Of a DNA stretch of 64,000 bases, positions 17,823 through 25,938 are shown piece after piece. The DNA is taken from the NCBI RefSeq assembly GCF_003730015.1, contig NZ_RJTU01000061.1, positions 124,001 to 188,000 on the forward strand. The letters run 5' to 3'. Under the pieces are notes generated by a model. That model saw only the letters and a program-made list of their open reading frames with translations, searched no databases and had not been told where the DNA came from. The stretch is from Epilithonimonas hominis. Lineage in GTDB: Bacteria; Bacteroidota; Bacteroidia; Flavobacteriales; Weeksellaceae. Numbering within the stretch: the first letter of the stretch is position 1; each line of letters opens with the position of its first letter. A program made the translations under genes and the position numbers.

Positions 17823-19379
17823 ATGAAGAAAGAACTGATTATTTCCAATGATGGAGATGCTTCAAAAATTGCTTTATTGGAAGATGGCCGTCTTTTCGAG
17901 CTACACGAGCAGGAAACCAAATCCGACTTTGTGGTGGGTGATCTGTTCCTCGGAAAAATCAAAAAACTGGCGCCCAATTTGAATGCCGCTTTTGTCAATA
18001 TTGGTACAGATAAGGATGCCTTTCTGCATTATCAGGATCTTGGTCCGCAATTTCTCTCTTATCAGAAATTCCTGAAAAACACAATTTCCAAAAAACAGCA
18101 GTCACCAAGCCTCAAGAATTTTGAGAAAGTGAGTGACATCAATAAGATGGGAACGGTTGATAAAGTGCTTACGGCAGGAGATCTTGTTCTACTTCAGATT
18201 ACAAAAGAACCTATTTCTACAAAGGGGCCGAGAATATCAACTCAGATTTCACTCACAGGACGTTTTCTCGTTTTGATTCCATTTGATAACAAAATATCAG
18301 TTTCCAAAAAAGTTGCCAATCCTGAAGAGAAAACTAGACTGAAAACATTGATAGAAAGTATCCGTCCGGAAGGATTTGGGGTGATTATTAGAACTGTTGC
18401 AGAAGGGAAAAAAGTCGCTGAGCTTCATAATGATATGAATCAGCTCATAAAAAAGTGGGAAACTACGTTCAAGAATATTCAGAAGAATAAAGTTCCTAGC
18501 AAAATCCTTAGCGAAGAAGACAAAGCATCTTCGATTCTAAGAGACAACTTCAACCAGGATTTCGTAAGCATCATTTGTGACGATGAAAAAATGGTGGATG
18601 ATATGAAGGCTTACATCGAAGTTATTGCACCGGAGCGCAAGAATATCGTCCAGTTTTATGATTCTCATATCCCACTTCTGGAATATTATAATGTAGAAAA
18701 ACAGCTGAAACAGAGTTTTGGAAAACATGTTAATATCCCGAGTTCTAAAGGTGCTTATCTCGTTATCGAACATACAGAAGCGCTGCATGTAGTAGATGTT
18801 AATTCAGGAAACAACATCTCATCTGCCAATACGAATAAAACCCACGCTCTCAACGTCAATAAAATGGCGGCGACTGAAATAGCAAGACAACTTCGTCTGC
18901 GAGATATGGGTGGCATTATCGTGGTAGATTTTATCGATATGACAGATCCGGAACACAGGAAAGAACTCTATGAACATTTCCGTGAAGAGATGAAGCGCGA
19001 CAAGGCAAGACATAAGATTCTTCCGCCTTCCAAATTTGGTCTTATCCAAATGACCAGACAGCGTGTACGCCCGGAAAAGCATATCGAGACTTCTGAGGAA
19101 AATCCAAATAAAGACGGCGAAATTATTGCCCCTATCGTGATTGTTGAAAGAATGGAGGAGTCCATCAGAACAATTATTCAAAAGGAAAGAGGAAAACTTT
19201 TCCTGCACGTGCATCCTTTTTTGGAAGCATACTTAACAAAAGGGCTGGCAAGCATCCAAAACAAGTGGTTTTTAAAATATAAAAAATGGGTGACCATCAT
19301 CCCAAGAGATTCCTTTAAAATGCTGGAATTTCATTTATATAACTCCAGCAAAAAAGAGCTGATGAGTTATTCTAATTAA
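17823..19379 (+). CDS. rng: Ribonuclease E/G family protein
   Basis: About 518 residues from the ATG at 17823, which starts MKKELIISNDGDASKIALLE as in other RNase G proteins; an upstream in-frame ATG at 17775 overlaps the preceding hairpin region and is rejected. An S1 RNA-binding domain lies near residues 35-125 (VGDLFLGKIKKLAPNLNAAF). The catalytic Mg-binding Asp residues are in HVVDVNSGNN and GGIIVVDFIDM. The zinc-link region and C-terminal small domain end with PFLEAYLTKGL. It processes rRNA and starts mRNA decay. There is no long RNase E-type scaffold tail, so the RNase G form is favoured. Confidence 0.93.
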   Translation: MKKELIISNDGDASKIALLEDGRLFELHEQETKSDFVVGDLFLGKIKKLAPNLNAAFVNIGTDKDAFLHYQDLGPQFLSYQKFLKNTISKKQQSPSLKNFEKVSDINKMGTVDKVLTAGDLVLLQITKEPISTKGPRISTQISLTGRFLVLIPFDNKISVSKKVANPEEKTRLKTLIESIRPEGFGVIIRTVAEGKKVAELHNDMNQLIKKWETTFKNIQKNKVPSKILSEEDKASSILRDNFNQDFVSIICDDEKMVDDMKAYIEVIAPERKNIVQFYDSHIPLLEYYNVEKQLKQSFGKHVNIPSSKGAYLVIEHTEALHVVDVNSGNNISSANTNKTHALNVNKMAATEIARQLRLRDMGGIIVVDFIDMTDPEHRKELYEHFREEMKRDKARHKILPPSKFGLIQMTRQRVRPEKHIETSEENPNKDGEIIAPIVIVERMEESIRTIIQKERGKLFLHVHPFLEAYLTKGLASIQNKWFLKYKKWVTIIPRDSFKMLEFHLYNSSKKELMSYSN

Positions 19380-19388
19380 AAAATTTCA

Positions 19389-19420
19389 AACTTTGCTAAG
19401 ATTTTAGCAAAGTTTTTTAT
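19389..19420 (+). terminator. Terminator of rng
   Basis: Perfect 11-base arms AACTTTGCTAA and TTAGCAAAGTT, 4-base loop, then TTTTT. Confidence 0.88.
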
Positions 19421-19520
19421 TTACATTAACTAATATTTAACTTCCGGAATGATTTAATTAATTATTATTATGATATTTTGGTCATAATTTTGATGAGTAA
19501 ATAACTAATTATATAAGTAT

Positions 19521-21065
19521 ATGTCAGGAAAAATTTTATGGATAGATGATGAAGTGGACTTGCTCAGACCTCATATTGTCTTTTTGGAGAATAAGGGTTA
19601 TATAGTGACCCCGGTAAACAATGTTAATGAGGCACTTGAAATCATTGAAAAAGAAAAATTTGAGCTTACACTTCTAGATGAAAATATGCCTGGTATATCC
19701 GGATTGGAAGCCATTCCCATGATAAAGGAAAAGGATAATGCATTGAAAATTGTAATGGTTACCAAAAGCGAAGAGGAGCATATAATGGAGCAAGCGATTG
19801 GCTCTCAGATTGCCGATTATATATTGAAGCCGGTGAATCCAAATCAGGTTCTACTTTCTTTGAAAAAAAATCTGCATAGCGAATCGTTGGTGGAGCAGAA
19901 AACAATCGTAGATTATCAGCAAGAGTTCAGAAATCTTAGTATGGAACTATCTTATCTTAGGACTTATCAAGACTGGGCAGAATATTATAAAAAGATTCTT
20001 AACTGGGAAATCAAGTTTGACAAAGTATTTGACAGTGAATTTGCAGATTTACTTCAGAACCAGAAAGAAGAGGCAAACATCCAGTTTTCGAAATTCATCG
20101 AGAATAATTATGAAGACTGGCTGCATAGCAATGACAAGCCGATGATGAGCCACACCCTGTTTAAGGATAAGGTGAAACCAGAATTGGAGAAAGAAAAAGT
20201 TCTTCTTCTAATGATTGATAACCTGAGATATGACCAGTGGAAGGTTATAGAACCATTATTTACTAAATTCTATAATAAAACTTCGGAGGACTATTATTTC
20301 AGCATCTTGCCAACGGCTACTCAGTATGCAAGAAACTCCTTTTTTGCAGGATTGATGCCTTCAGAAATTGAGAAAAGATTTCCTCAGTATTGGTTCAATG
20401 ACAATGAGGAAGGAAATAAAAACGAGCACGAGCGCGATTTCCTAGAAGACCAAATGAAAAGAATCGGATTGTCAGGAAAATCGATGAAATATCTGAAAAT
20501 CTTGAACGCGGATTTTGAACGGAAAATTCTGGATGATTTCAATAAGCATAAAAATAATGATTTGCTGGTGATTGTCTATAACTTTATTGATATCTTATCT
20601 CACGCAAAAACTGATAATAATATTGTAAATCAATTAATTAGAGATGATAAAACCTTTAGGTCGCTCACATATAACTGGTTCGAAAACTCTTCGCTCATAA
20701 AAATCATAAAAACAGCGGCAGAAAATGGCTTCAAATTGGTCATCACCACAGACCACGGCACAGTTTATGTTAAAAAACCTAGTAAGGTGGTAGGTGATCG
20801 GGAAACCTCTACCAACATCAGGTACAAGACAGGAAGAAGTCTAACTTATGATGACAAGGATGTCTGGGCTATCAGTAATCCGGATAAGCTTTTCCTGCCA
20901 AAAGGAAACCTGAGTTCAAAATATATTTTTGCGAAGAATAACACCTTCCTCGCATACCCGAAAAATTACAATCACTTTGTGAATTACTACAAAGACACGT
21001 ATCAGCACGGGGGAATCTCTCTGGAAGAGGTCATCATCCCGATAAGCATATTAGAGCCCAAATAG
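19521..21065 (+). CDS. porX: PorX-like response regulator with PglZ phosphodiesterase domain
   Basis: 514 residues. Residues 1-120 form a receiver domain: acidic pocket IDDE (9-11), phospho-acceptor Asp53 in LLDENMPG, Thr81 and Lys103 in ILKPVNP. There is no DNA-binding domain; instead residues from about 200 on form a PglZ/alkaline-phosphatase-like domain with metal-binding segments MIDNLRYDQW and TTDHGTVYV. This is the layout of PorX, the regulator of the type IX secretion system in Porphyromonas and Flavobacterium, whose PglZ part is a zinc-dependent nucleotide phosphodiesterase. The PorY sensor kinase is not nearby, as is usual. Single-gene unit with its own terminator. Confidence 0.93.
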   Translation: MSGKILWIDDEVDLLRPHIVFLENKGYIVTPVNNVNEALEIIEKEKFELTLLDENMPGISGLEAIPMIKEKDNALKIVMVTKSEEEHIMEQAIGSQIADYILKPVNPNQVLLSLKKNLHSESLVEQKTIVDYQQEFRNLSMELSYLRTYQDWAEYYKKILNWEIKFDKVFDSEFADLLQNQKEEANIQFSKFIENNYEDWLHSNDKPMMSHTLFKDKVKPELEKEKVLLLMIDNLRYDQWKVIEPLFTKFYNKTSEDYYFSILPTATQYARNSFFAGLMPSEIEKRFPQYWFNDNEEGNKNEHERDFLEDQMKRIGLSGKSMKYLKILNADFERKILDDFNKHKNNDLLVIVYNFIDILSHAKTDNNIVNQLIRDDKTFRSLTYNWFENSSLIKIIKTAAENGFKLVITTDHGTVYVKKPSKVVGDRETSTNIRYKTGRSLTYDDKDVWAISNPDKLFLPKGNLSSKYIFAKNNTFLAYPKNYNHFVNYYKDTYQHGGISLEEVIIPISILEPK

Positions 21066-21099
21066 TTTTTTTCATAGTTTATTTGATTTGGGTTTATTG

Positions 21100-21133
21100 G
21101 GCGGAAAAGATTGATTACCTTTTCCGCCTTTTT
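21100..21133 (+). terminator. Terminator of porX
   Basis: Perfect 10-base arms GGCGGAAAAG and CTTTTCCGCC followed by a T-rich tract, 35 bases after the porX stop. Confidence 0.87.
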
Positions 21134-21174
21134 ATTTATTTTTAGGAGCAACACCTTTTGGTTACTCAATATCA

Positions 21175-21275
21175 TTATAACCCGCTGTCCGCTGTATCTT
21201 TTTATCGCTCTGGCGGCTCCGCTGCGCTCCGCCGCCTCGCTCAAAAAAGGATGCCGCTACCATCGGGGCTATACA
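21175..21275 (-). repeat. GC-rich intergenic repeat, copy A
   Basis: Read on the minus strand it starts ATAGCCCCGATGGTAGCGGC and ends near CAGCGGACAGCGGG, much richer in GC than its surroundings. The opening matches the copy at 58.14 kb (ATAGCCCTGATGGCAGCGG). The middle contains a GC-rich near-palindrome (GGCGGAGCGCAGCGGAGCCGCC). The 304-base gap between porX and xth holds only this repeat and the porX terminator; short open frames across it are not taken as genes. Confidence 0.7.
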
Positions 21276-21369
21276 CAGGTTTTGTATTTCTTTTGACCAT
21301 TCCATTCAAAATCCCGAACTTTGGAAAATTAAACATTTATCAATCCTTAAAACTCCATTATTATAACAG

Positions 21370-22134
21370 ATGCGTATCATTTCCTATAACGTCAATGGCA
21401 TCCGTGCCGCCTTCACCAAAGATTTTATCGGCTGGCTGAATGTTGCTAATCCTGATGTAATCTGTATCCAGGAAAGCAAAGCGGGAAATGATCAAATCGA
21501 TATTGAAAGTTTCGAGAAGATTGGATATCACAGTTACTGGCATTCAGCAGTAAAAAAAGGTTACAGTGGCGTAGGAATCGCTTCCAAAATCAAACCAAAT
21601 CACGTAGAATTTGGCTGTGGGATAGAGAATTATGATAGCGAAGGCAGAATAATCCGCGCAGATTTCGATGACTTTTCGGTCATTTCAGTTTACGTACCTT
21701 CTGCTTCAAATATTGACAGACTTGATTTCAAAATGCAGTTCTGCTATGATTTTCTGGCATACATCAGAGAACTCAGAAAAACCATCCCGAATCTGATTAT
21801 CAGCGGCGATTTTAATATTTGTCATCAAGCGATTGACATTCATAATCCGATTGGTTTGGCCAATACTTCAGGTTTTCTGCCGATGGAACGCAAGTGGATG
21901 ACCAACTTTATGAATGAAAATCAACTTACAGACAGTTTCAGGTATTTCAACGATCAGCCGGATCAATATTCCTGGTGGAGTTACAGAGCCGGTTCCAGAG
22001 CAAGGAACAAAGGCTGGCGTTTGGATTATAATTTTGTTTCAGAACCATTGAGAGAGAAAATGACCAGAGCAGTTATCCTACCTGAAGTAAAACATTCTGA
22101 CCATTGTCCCGTTTTAGTAGAACTGAATCTATAG
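21370..22134 (+). CDS. xth: Exodeoxyribonuclease III
   Basis: 254-residue AP endonuclease and 3'-5' exonuclease of base-excision repair. The endonuclease/exonuclease/phosphatase fold is marked by ISYNVNGIRAAF (residues 3-14), the metal-binding Glu in CIQESKAG, SGDFNICHQAIDI with catalytic Asp and Asn, SWWSYRAGSRARNKGWRLDY and the final Asp-His of KHSDHCPVLVEL. All catalytic positions are present and length is normal. Confidence 0.96.
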   Translation: MRIISYNVNGIRAAFTKDFIGWLNVANPDVICIQESKAGNDQIDIESFEKIGYHSYWHSAVKKGYSGVGIASKIKPNHVEFGCGIENYDSEGRIIRADFDDFSVISVYVPSASNIDRLDFKMQFCYDFLAYIRELRKTIPNLIISGDFNICHQAIDIHNPIGLANTSGFLPMERKWMTNFMNENQLTDSFRYFNDQPDQYSWWSYRAGSRARNKGWRLDYNFVSEPLREKMTRAVILPEVKHSDHCPVLVELNL

Positions 22135-22186
22135 ATTATCACCACTTAGCCTATATTGTTTATCAATTCATTAACCATCAACCGAC

Positions 22187-22819
22187 GTGCATCAGCAGCT
22201 TAACCTTATTATAGAAATTCTTGGAACCATTTCCTTTGCAATGTCAGGCAGTTTTGAGGCAATGCAGAAACGGCTTGATCCTTTTGGTGTTCTCATTATC
22301 GCATTCGTTACCTCGGTTGGTGGCGGAACTGTGAGAGATTTGCTATTAGATGTTCCTGTCTTCTGGATGACAGATATGCTGACTTGCTCCCTGATATTCT
22401 TTACTTGTGTATTTTCAATGGTTTTTAAATCTATTGAGAAGAACTTCAAAGTGACCTTATTTATTTTTGATAGTTTCGGGCTGGGGCTGTTTACCATAAT
22501 CGGTATTCAGAAAGGAATCAACTCAGACCTACATCCGTTGATATGTCTCACGCTGGGAACTATAACCGGTTGTTTTGGAGGGATTATCCGAGATATTTTA
22601 CTGAACAGAATTCCTTTGATTTTTAGAAAAGAAATCTACGCAACAGCATGCATCGTAGGCGGCGGAATTTTTCTGCTGATGTCGAGATATACAGGTTGGC
22701 CTTATACATTTGTTCAGATTTCTACAATAATCTTGATTGTAGCTATCAGAACATTAGCCGTAAAATACCATTGGAGAATTCCTAAGTTCTACGGTTATGA
22801 AAATAATGAAGAAATGTAA
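22187..22819 (+). CDS. TRIC/UPF0126 family cation channel (YadS-like)
   Basis: 210-residue inner-membrane protein with about seven membrane segments and the family's internal duplication: each half has a Gly-rich signature, GGGTVRDLLL in the first and GGIIRDILLNR in the second. Prokaryotic TRIC proteins are trimeric monovalent cation channels; the role in bacteria is uncertain. The start is a GTG at 22187, the best one in frame ahead of the first membrane segment. A bidirectional hairpin follows immediately. Confidence 0.88.
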   Translation: MHQQLNLIIEILGTISFAMSGSFEAMQKRLDPFGVLIIAFVTSVGGGTVRDLLLDVPVFWMTDMLTCSLIFFTCVFSMVFKSIEKNFKVTLFIFDSFGLGLFTIIGIQKGINSDLHPLICLTLGTITGCFGGIIRDILLNRIPLIFRKEIYATACIVGGGIFLLMSRYTGWPYTFVQISTIILIVAIRTLAVKYHWRIPKFYGYENNEEM

Positions 22820-22822
22820 ATA

Positions 22823-22853
22823 AAAAGAGCGAAATCAACTTTCGCTCTTTTGT
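22823..22853. terminator. Bidirectional terminator
   Basis: Perfect 11-base arms AAAGAGCGAAA and TTTCGCTCTTT with a 5-base loop, T-run on the plus side and A/T-rich on the other. It lies between the convergent TRIC and TPR-like genes. Confidence 0.87.
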
Positions 22854-22862
22854 TTATCTTAA

Positions 22863-23429
22863 TTAGAAAAATTTTCCTCGGTTTCTCATATGCGGATTGT
22901 GCATATGTTTTTGCATTGTCGGCATTTTCATCTGCTCTTTCATCATCTTGATTTGATCTGTCATCATTCCTGCGGAATCCAGTTGTTTTGCTTCGTCTAG
23001 TAATTTCTGAGCTTCAGCTTTTCTTCCTTTGGATAATGCAGATGCTGCAAGATTCAGTTTTGCCATTGCACGGTCATGTTTCATATTTAAACCGTAATCC
23101 AAGGCTTTTTTCATCAATCCTTCTGTTTTTGCTGGATTATCCTGAGCAGTCGTCAGGGCTTGGAGATAGTGGAAATAGCCATATTGACTCTTATGAAGTT
23201 GGGATTTATAATCTGTAATATTGGCTAAAAACTTGGCAGCTTTATCCATATTTTGTTTTCTCAGTTGCCAGAATGCTAAAAGAATATTTTCATTTTTAAA
23301 AAATAAAGCAATAGGAATTCCAGAAAGCACGACTAAAACGATGCCCCAGCCAATGTTACGGTTGAACATCAGGTAAATGCCTAATGCGATAATGATTGCA
23401 GCTGCTACAAATTTTAGGTATTTGTTCAT
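22863..23429 (-). CDS. Membrane protein with TPR-like soluble domain
   Basis: 188 residues, function unknown. Two membrane segments at the N-terminus (residues 5-20 and 28-45, FVAAAIIIALGIYLMF and GIVLVVLSGIPIALFF) are followed by a helical region that looks like tetratricopeptide repeats (AAKFLANITDYKSQL, AMAKLNLAASALSKGRKAEA). The tail is rich in Met and His (QMKMPTMQKHMHNPHMRN), which could bind a metal, though that is only a guess. A -7 box TATCTTTG lies just upstream at 23447-23454. It converges on the TRIC gene. Confidence 0.75.
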   Translation of the reverse strand: MNKYLKFVAAAIIIALGIYLMFNRNIGWGIVLVVLSGIPIALFFKNENILLAFWQLRKQNMDKAAKFLANITDYKSQLHKSQYGYFHYLQALTTAQDNPAKTEGLMKKALDYGLNMKHDRAMAKLNLAASALSKGRKAEAQKLLDEAKQLDSAGMMTDQIKMMKEQMKMPTMQKHMHNPHMRNRGKFF

Positions 23430-23596
23430 TGTAAAATATTAGGTTGCAAAGATAAGAATTAGGCATAAGATTTCCGAAAAACATTCAACATTGATTGACG
23501 AAAAATTTTTATTTTGATTCAAAAAAAAACACTAAAGTTATTTTTTGTAACTATTTAGTATACAAATTAATATGTCAAATATTTATATTTTTTACG

Positions 23597-24004
23597 ATGG
23601 AAAATGTAAAAAATTTTCTACTTACCGCTTTTCTTTTTATGAGTACAGTCTGTTTTTCACAGCAATCTGCCAATCCGCTTGCTAATACAGAGTGGAACGG
23701 AATAGCCAATATTCCATCGCCTGAGGAAATTATATTTAAATTCTCTAATGATACAATTGATCTTGTTTTTTCAGGAAACGTTGCGGAAAAAATGAAATAC
23801 TCTCTTACGGATAAGGAAACAATTAAGTTATTTAAAATAGAGGGAAATTCGCCTTGCGATTCTGCTGACAAAGGATCCTATAAATTTGTGATAAAAAATG
23901 ATACACTAACTTTTACAAATGTTGAGGACCCTTGTATGGCGAGACAAATGGCTTTTTATGGAAATGTTTATAAAAAAGCTGCAACTAAAACTACATCTAA
24001 GTAG
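23597..24004 (+). CDS. Small secreted protein of unknown function
   Basis: About 135 residues from the ATG at 23597, which begins a signal peptide (MENVKNFLLTAFLFMSTVCF then SQQ); the open frame extends upstream without signal-like sequence. The mature part (NTEWNGIANIPSPEEIIFKF, FSGNVAEKMKYSL, GSYKFVIKNDTLTFT) has the alternating pattern of a small lipocalin-like beta-barrel and contains two Cys residues. It ends four bases before convergent uvrC. No function is assigned. Confidence 0.7.
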   Translation: MENVKNFLLTAFLFMSTVCFSQQSANPLANTEWNGIANIPSPEEIIFKFSNDTIDLVFSGNVAEKMKYSLTDKETIKLFKIEGNSPCDSADKGSYKFVIKNDTLTFTNVEDPCMARQMAFYGNVYKKAATKTTSK

Positions 24005-24008
24005 ATTT

Positions 24009-25799
24009 TTAGGGATTAAAAAACGCCCACACAATTTTAGCTTTTGCTTTTCCCAGGATTTCTTCCAAAGTCGCCAGGTCGGATTCTTTGACTCTTTTTA
24101 CCGATTTTAATTTAGATAAAAGTAGTTCAATTGTTTTTTCTCCAATCCCAGGAATTTCCTCTAACTCTGATTTTATCGTGGAGTTCTTTCGTCTGGTTCT
24201 ATGATGTTTCACACCAAAACGGTGCGCCTCATCTCTCACCCTTTGAAGGATTTTAAGCGTTTCCGCTTTTTTATCAATATATAACGGAATAGAATCTTCC
24301 GGAAAATATATTTCTTCCAATCTTTTGGCAATACCTATAATTGTAATTTTCCCATACAAGCCAAGTAGTTTCAGACTTTTGACAGCTGATGACAATTGGC
24401 CTTTTCCACCATCAATCAGAATCAGTTGTGGCAAAGTTTCTCCCTCATCTAACAATCTTCTGTAACGCCTGTATATAACTTCTTCCATTGTGGCAAAATC
24501 ATTCGGACCTTCCACAGTTTTAGGATGAAAAATACGATAGTCGGCTTTGCTCGGTTTTCCGTCTTTGAAAACTACACAGGCCGAAACAGGATTGGTTCCC
24601 TGGATATTTGAGTTATCAAAACCTTCAATGTGTCTTGGCTCCACAGGCATCCTCAGGATACGTTGCATTTCCGACATTATTCGGTTCGTATGTCTTTCCG
24701 GATCTATGATTTGGACTTGCTTTAATTTTTCAAGACGGTATTCTTTCGCATTTTTCTCAGAAAGTTCTACGATTCTTTTCTTGTCACCTACTTTTGGAAC
24801 AATCAGTTTAACATTGGGAATTTCAATGCCCAGATGAAAAGGAATCAAAATTTCCTTTGATGTGGAATCGAATTTTTGCCGTATTTCTACCAGCGCCTCT
24901 TCCAAAATATCTTCGTCCGTTTCTTCCAGTACTTTTTTGATTTCTGTGGTAAAACTCTGAACAATAGAGCCATTCCTTATTTTAAAATAATTGACATAAG
25001 CTGCCGTTTCATCACTTGTCATCCCGAAAACATCCACATCATCAATGGTTGGATTTACAACAGTATGCTTGGCTTGATAATCGTCAAGAGACTCAATGTT
25101 TTGTTTGATCATCTGCGCTTTTTCGAACTCCAGATTCGAGGCAAAGCGGTACATTCTTTCTTCCAGATATTTTTTTGCAAAACGGAAATCACCTTTTATG
25201 ATGCCACGTATCGCTTCCACTTTTTCATCATAATCTTCTTTGGATTCGAGTGCTTCACACGGCCCGTTGCAGTTTTTGATGTGATACTCCAGGCAGACAC
25301 GGTATTTGCCTTCCGCAATTTTTTCTGGAGCAAGATTCAGGTTGCAGGTTCTGATTTTGTAAAGACTTTTGATTGTATCCAGAAGGATTCTTGCAGGGCG
25401 AACTTTAGCATAAGGTCCATAATATTCTGATCCGTCTTTGATCTTGGTTCTCGTTAGGAAAATTCGTGGGAAATCTTCATTCTTGATGCAAATCCACGGA
25501 TAGGATTTGTCATCCTTCAGCATCACGTTATAAAACGGCTGGTGCGCTTTTATCAGATTGTTCTCGAGCAAAAGTGCATCATACTCACTGTTCACGACTG
25601 TAGTTTCCAGCCTGTGGATCTTGGAAACCATAATCCTTGTCCGGTAACCATTCTGATTTTTATTGAAATAGGACAGCACTCTTTTTTTGAGATGCTTGGC
25701 TTTTCCTACGTATAAAAGCTGATCGTTCTTATCATAATAACGATAGACACCGGGTTCCGAAGGAAGTGTTTTGAGCTGAAGTTCAAGATTGGGATTCAC
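24009..25799 (-). CDS. uvrC: Excinuclease ABC subunit C
   Basis: 596-residue nuclease that makes both cuts in nucleotide excision repair. The N-terminal GIY-YIG domain is EPGVYRYYDKNDQLLYVGKA (about residues 16-35). A UVR motif (FASNLEFEKAQMIKQNIESL) lies near 215, the RNase H-like endonuclease domain contains EGFDNSNIQGTNPVSA, and a C-terminal helix-hairpin-helix (LEEIPGIGEKTIELLLSK) binds DNA. Start appears to be GTG at 25797-25799, fitting the MNPNLELQLKTLPSEPGVYR opening of the family. A TAAATTTG box lies only five bases upstream, so the mRNA might be leaderless. Confidence 0.95.
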   Translation of the reverse strand: MNPNLELQLKTLPSEPGVYRYYDKNDQLLYVGKAKHLKKRVLSYFNKNQNGYRTRIMVSKIHRLETTVVNSEYDALLLENNLIKAHQPFYNVMLKDDKSYPWICIKNEDFPRIFLTRTKIKDGSEYYGPYAKVRPARILLDTIKSLYKIRTCNLNLAPEKIAEGKYRVCLEYHIKNCNGPCEALESKEDYDEKVEAIRGIIKGDFRFAKKYLEERMYRFASNLEFEKAQMIKQNIESLDDYQAKHTVVNPTIDDVDVFGMTSDETAAYVNYFKIRNGSIVQSFTTEIKKVLEETDEDILEEALVEIRQKFDSTSKEILIPFHLGIEIPNVKLIVPKVGDKKRIVELSEKNAKEYRLEKLKQVQIIDPERHTNRIMSEMQRILRMPVEPRHIEGFDNSNIQGTNPVSACVVFKDGKPSKADYRIFHPKTVEGPNDFATMEEVIYRRYRRLLDEGETLPQLILIDGGKGQLSSAVKSLKLLGLYGKITIIGIAKRLEEIYFPEDSIPLYIDKKAETLKILQRVRDEAHRFGVKHHRTRRKNSTIKSELEEIPGIGEKTIELLLSKLKSVKRVKESDLATLEEILGKAKAKIVWAFFNP

Positions 25800-25938
25800 A
25801 ATACAAATTTAGTGAATGTTTCTCTGAAATTAAATTTTGGTAAAATCAATTATATGTCTGAAAGCCAGCATATCTTTGCGTCAAAAGATGCTAAATGATT
25901 GGTTTACTCATTATATAGGAGTTTGCCCGTACTTGAAA

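Noticed and set aside
21158-21439. 93-codon frame between porX and xth
   Set aside because: It runs through the GC-rich repeat and into xth in another frame; no protein-like features.
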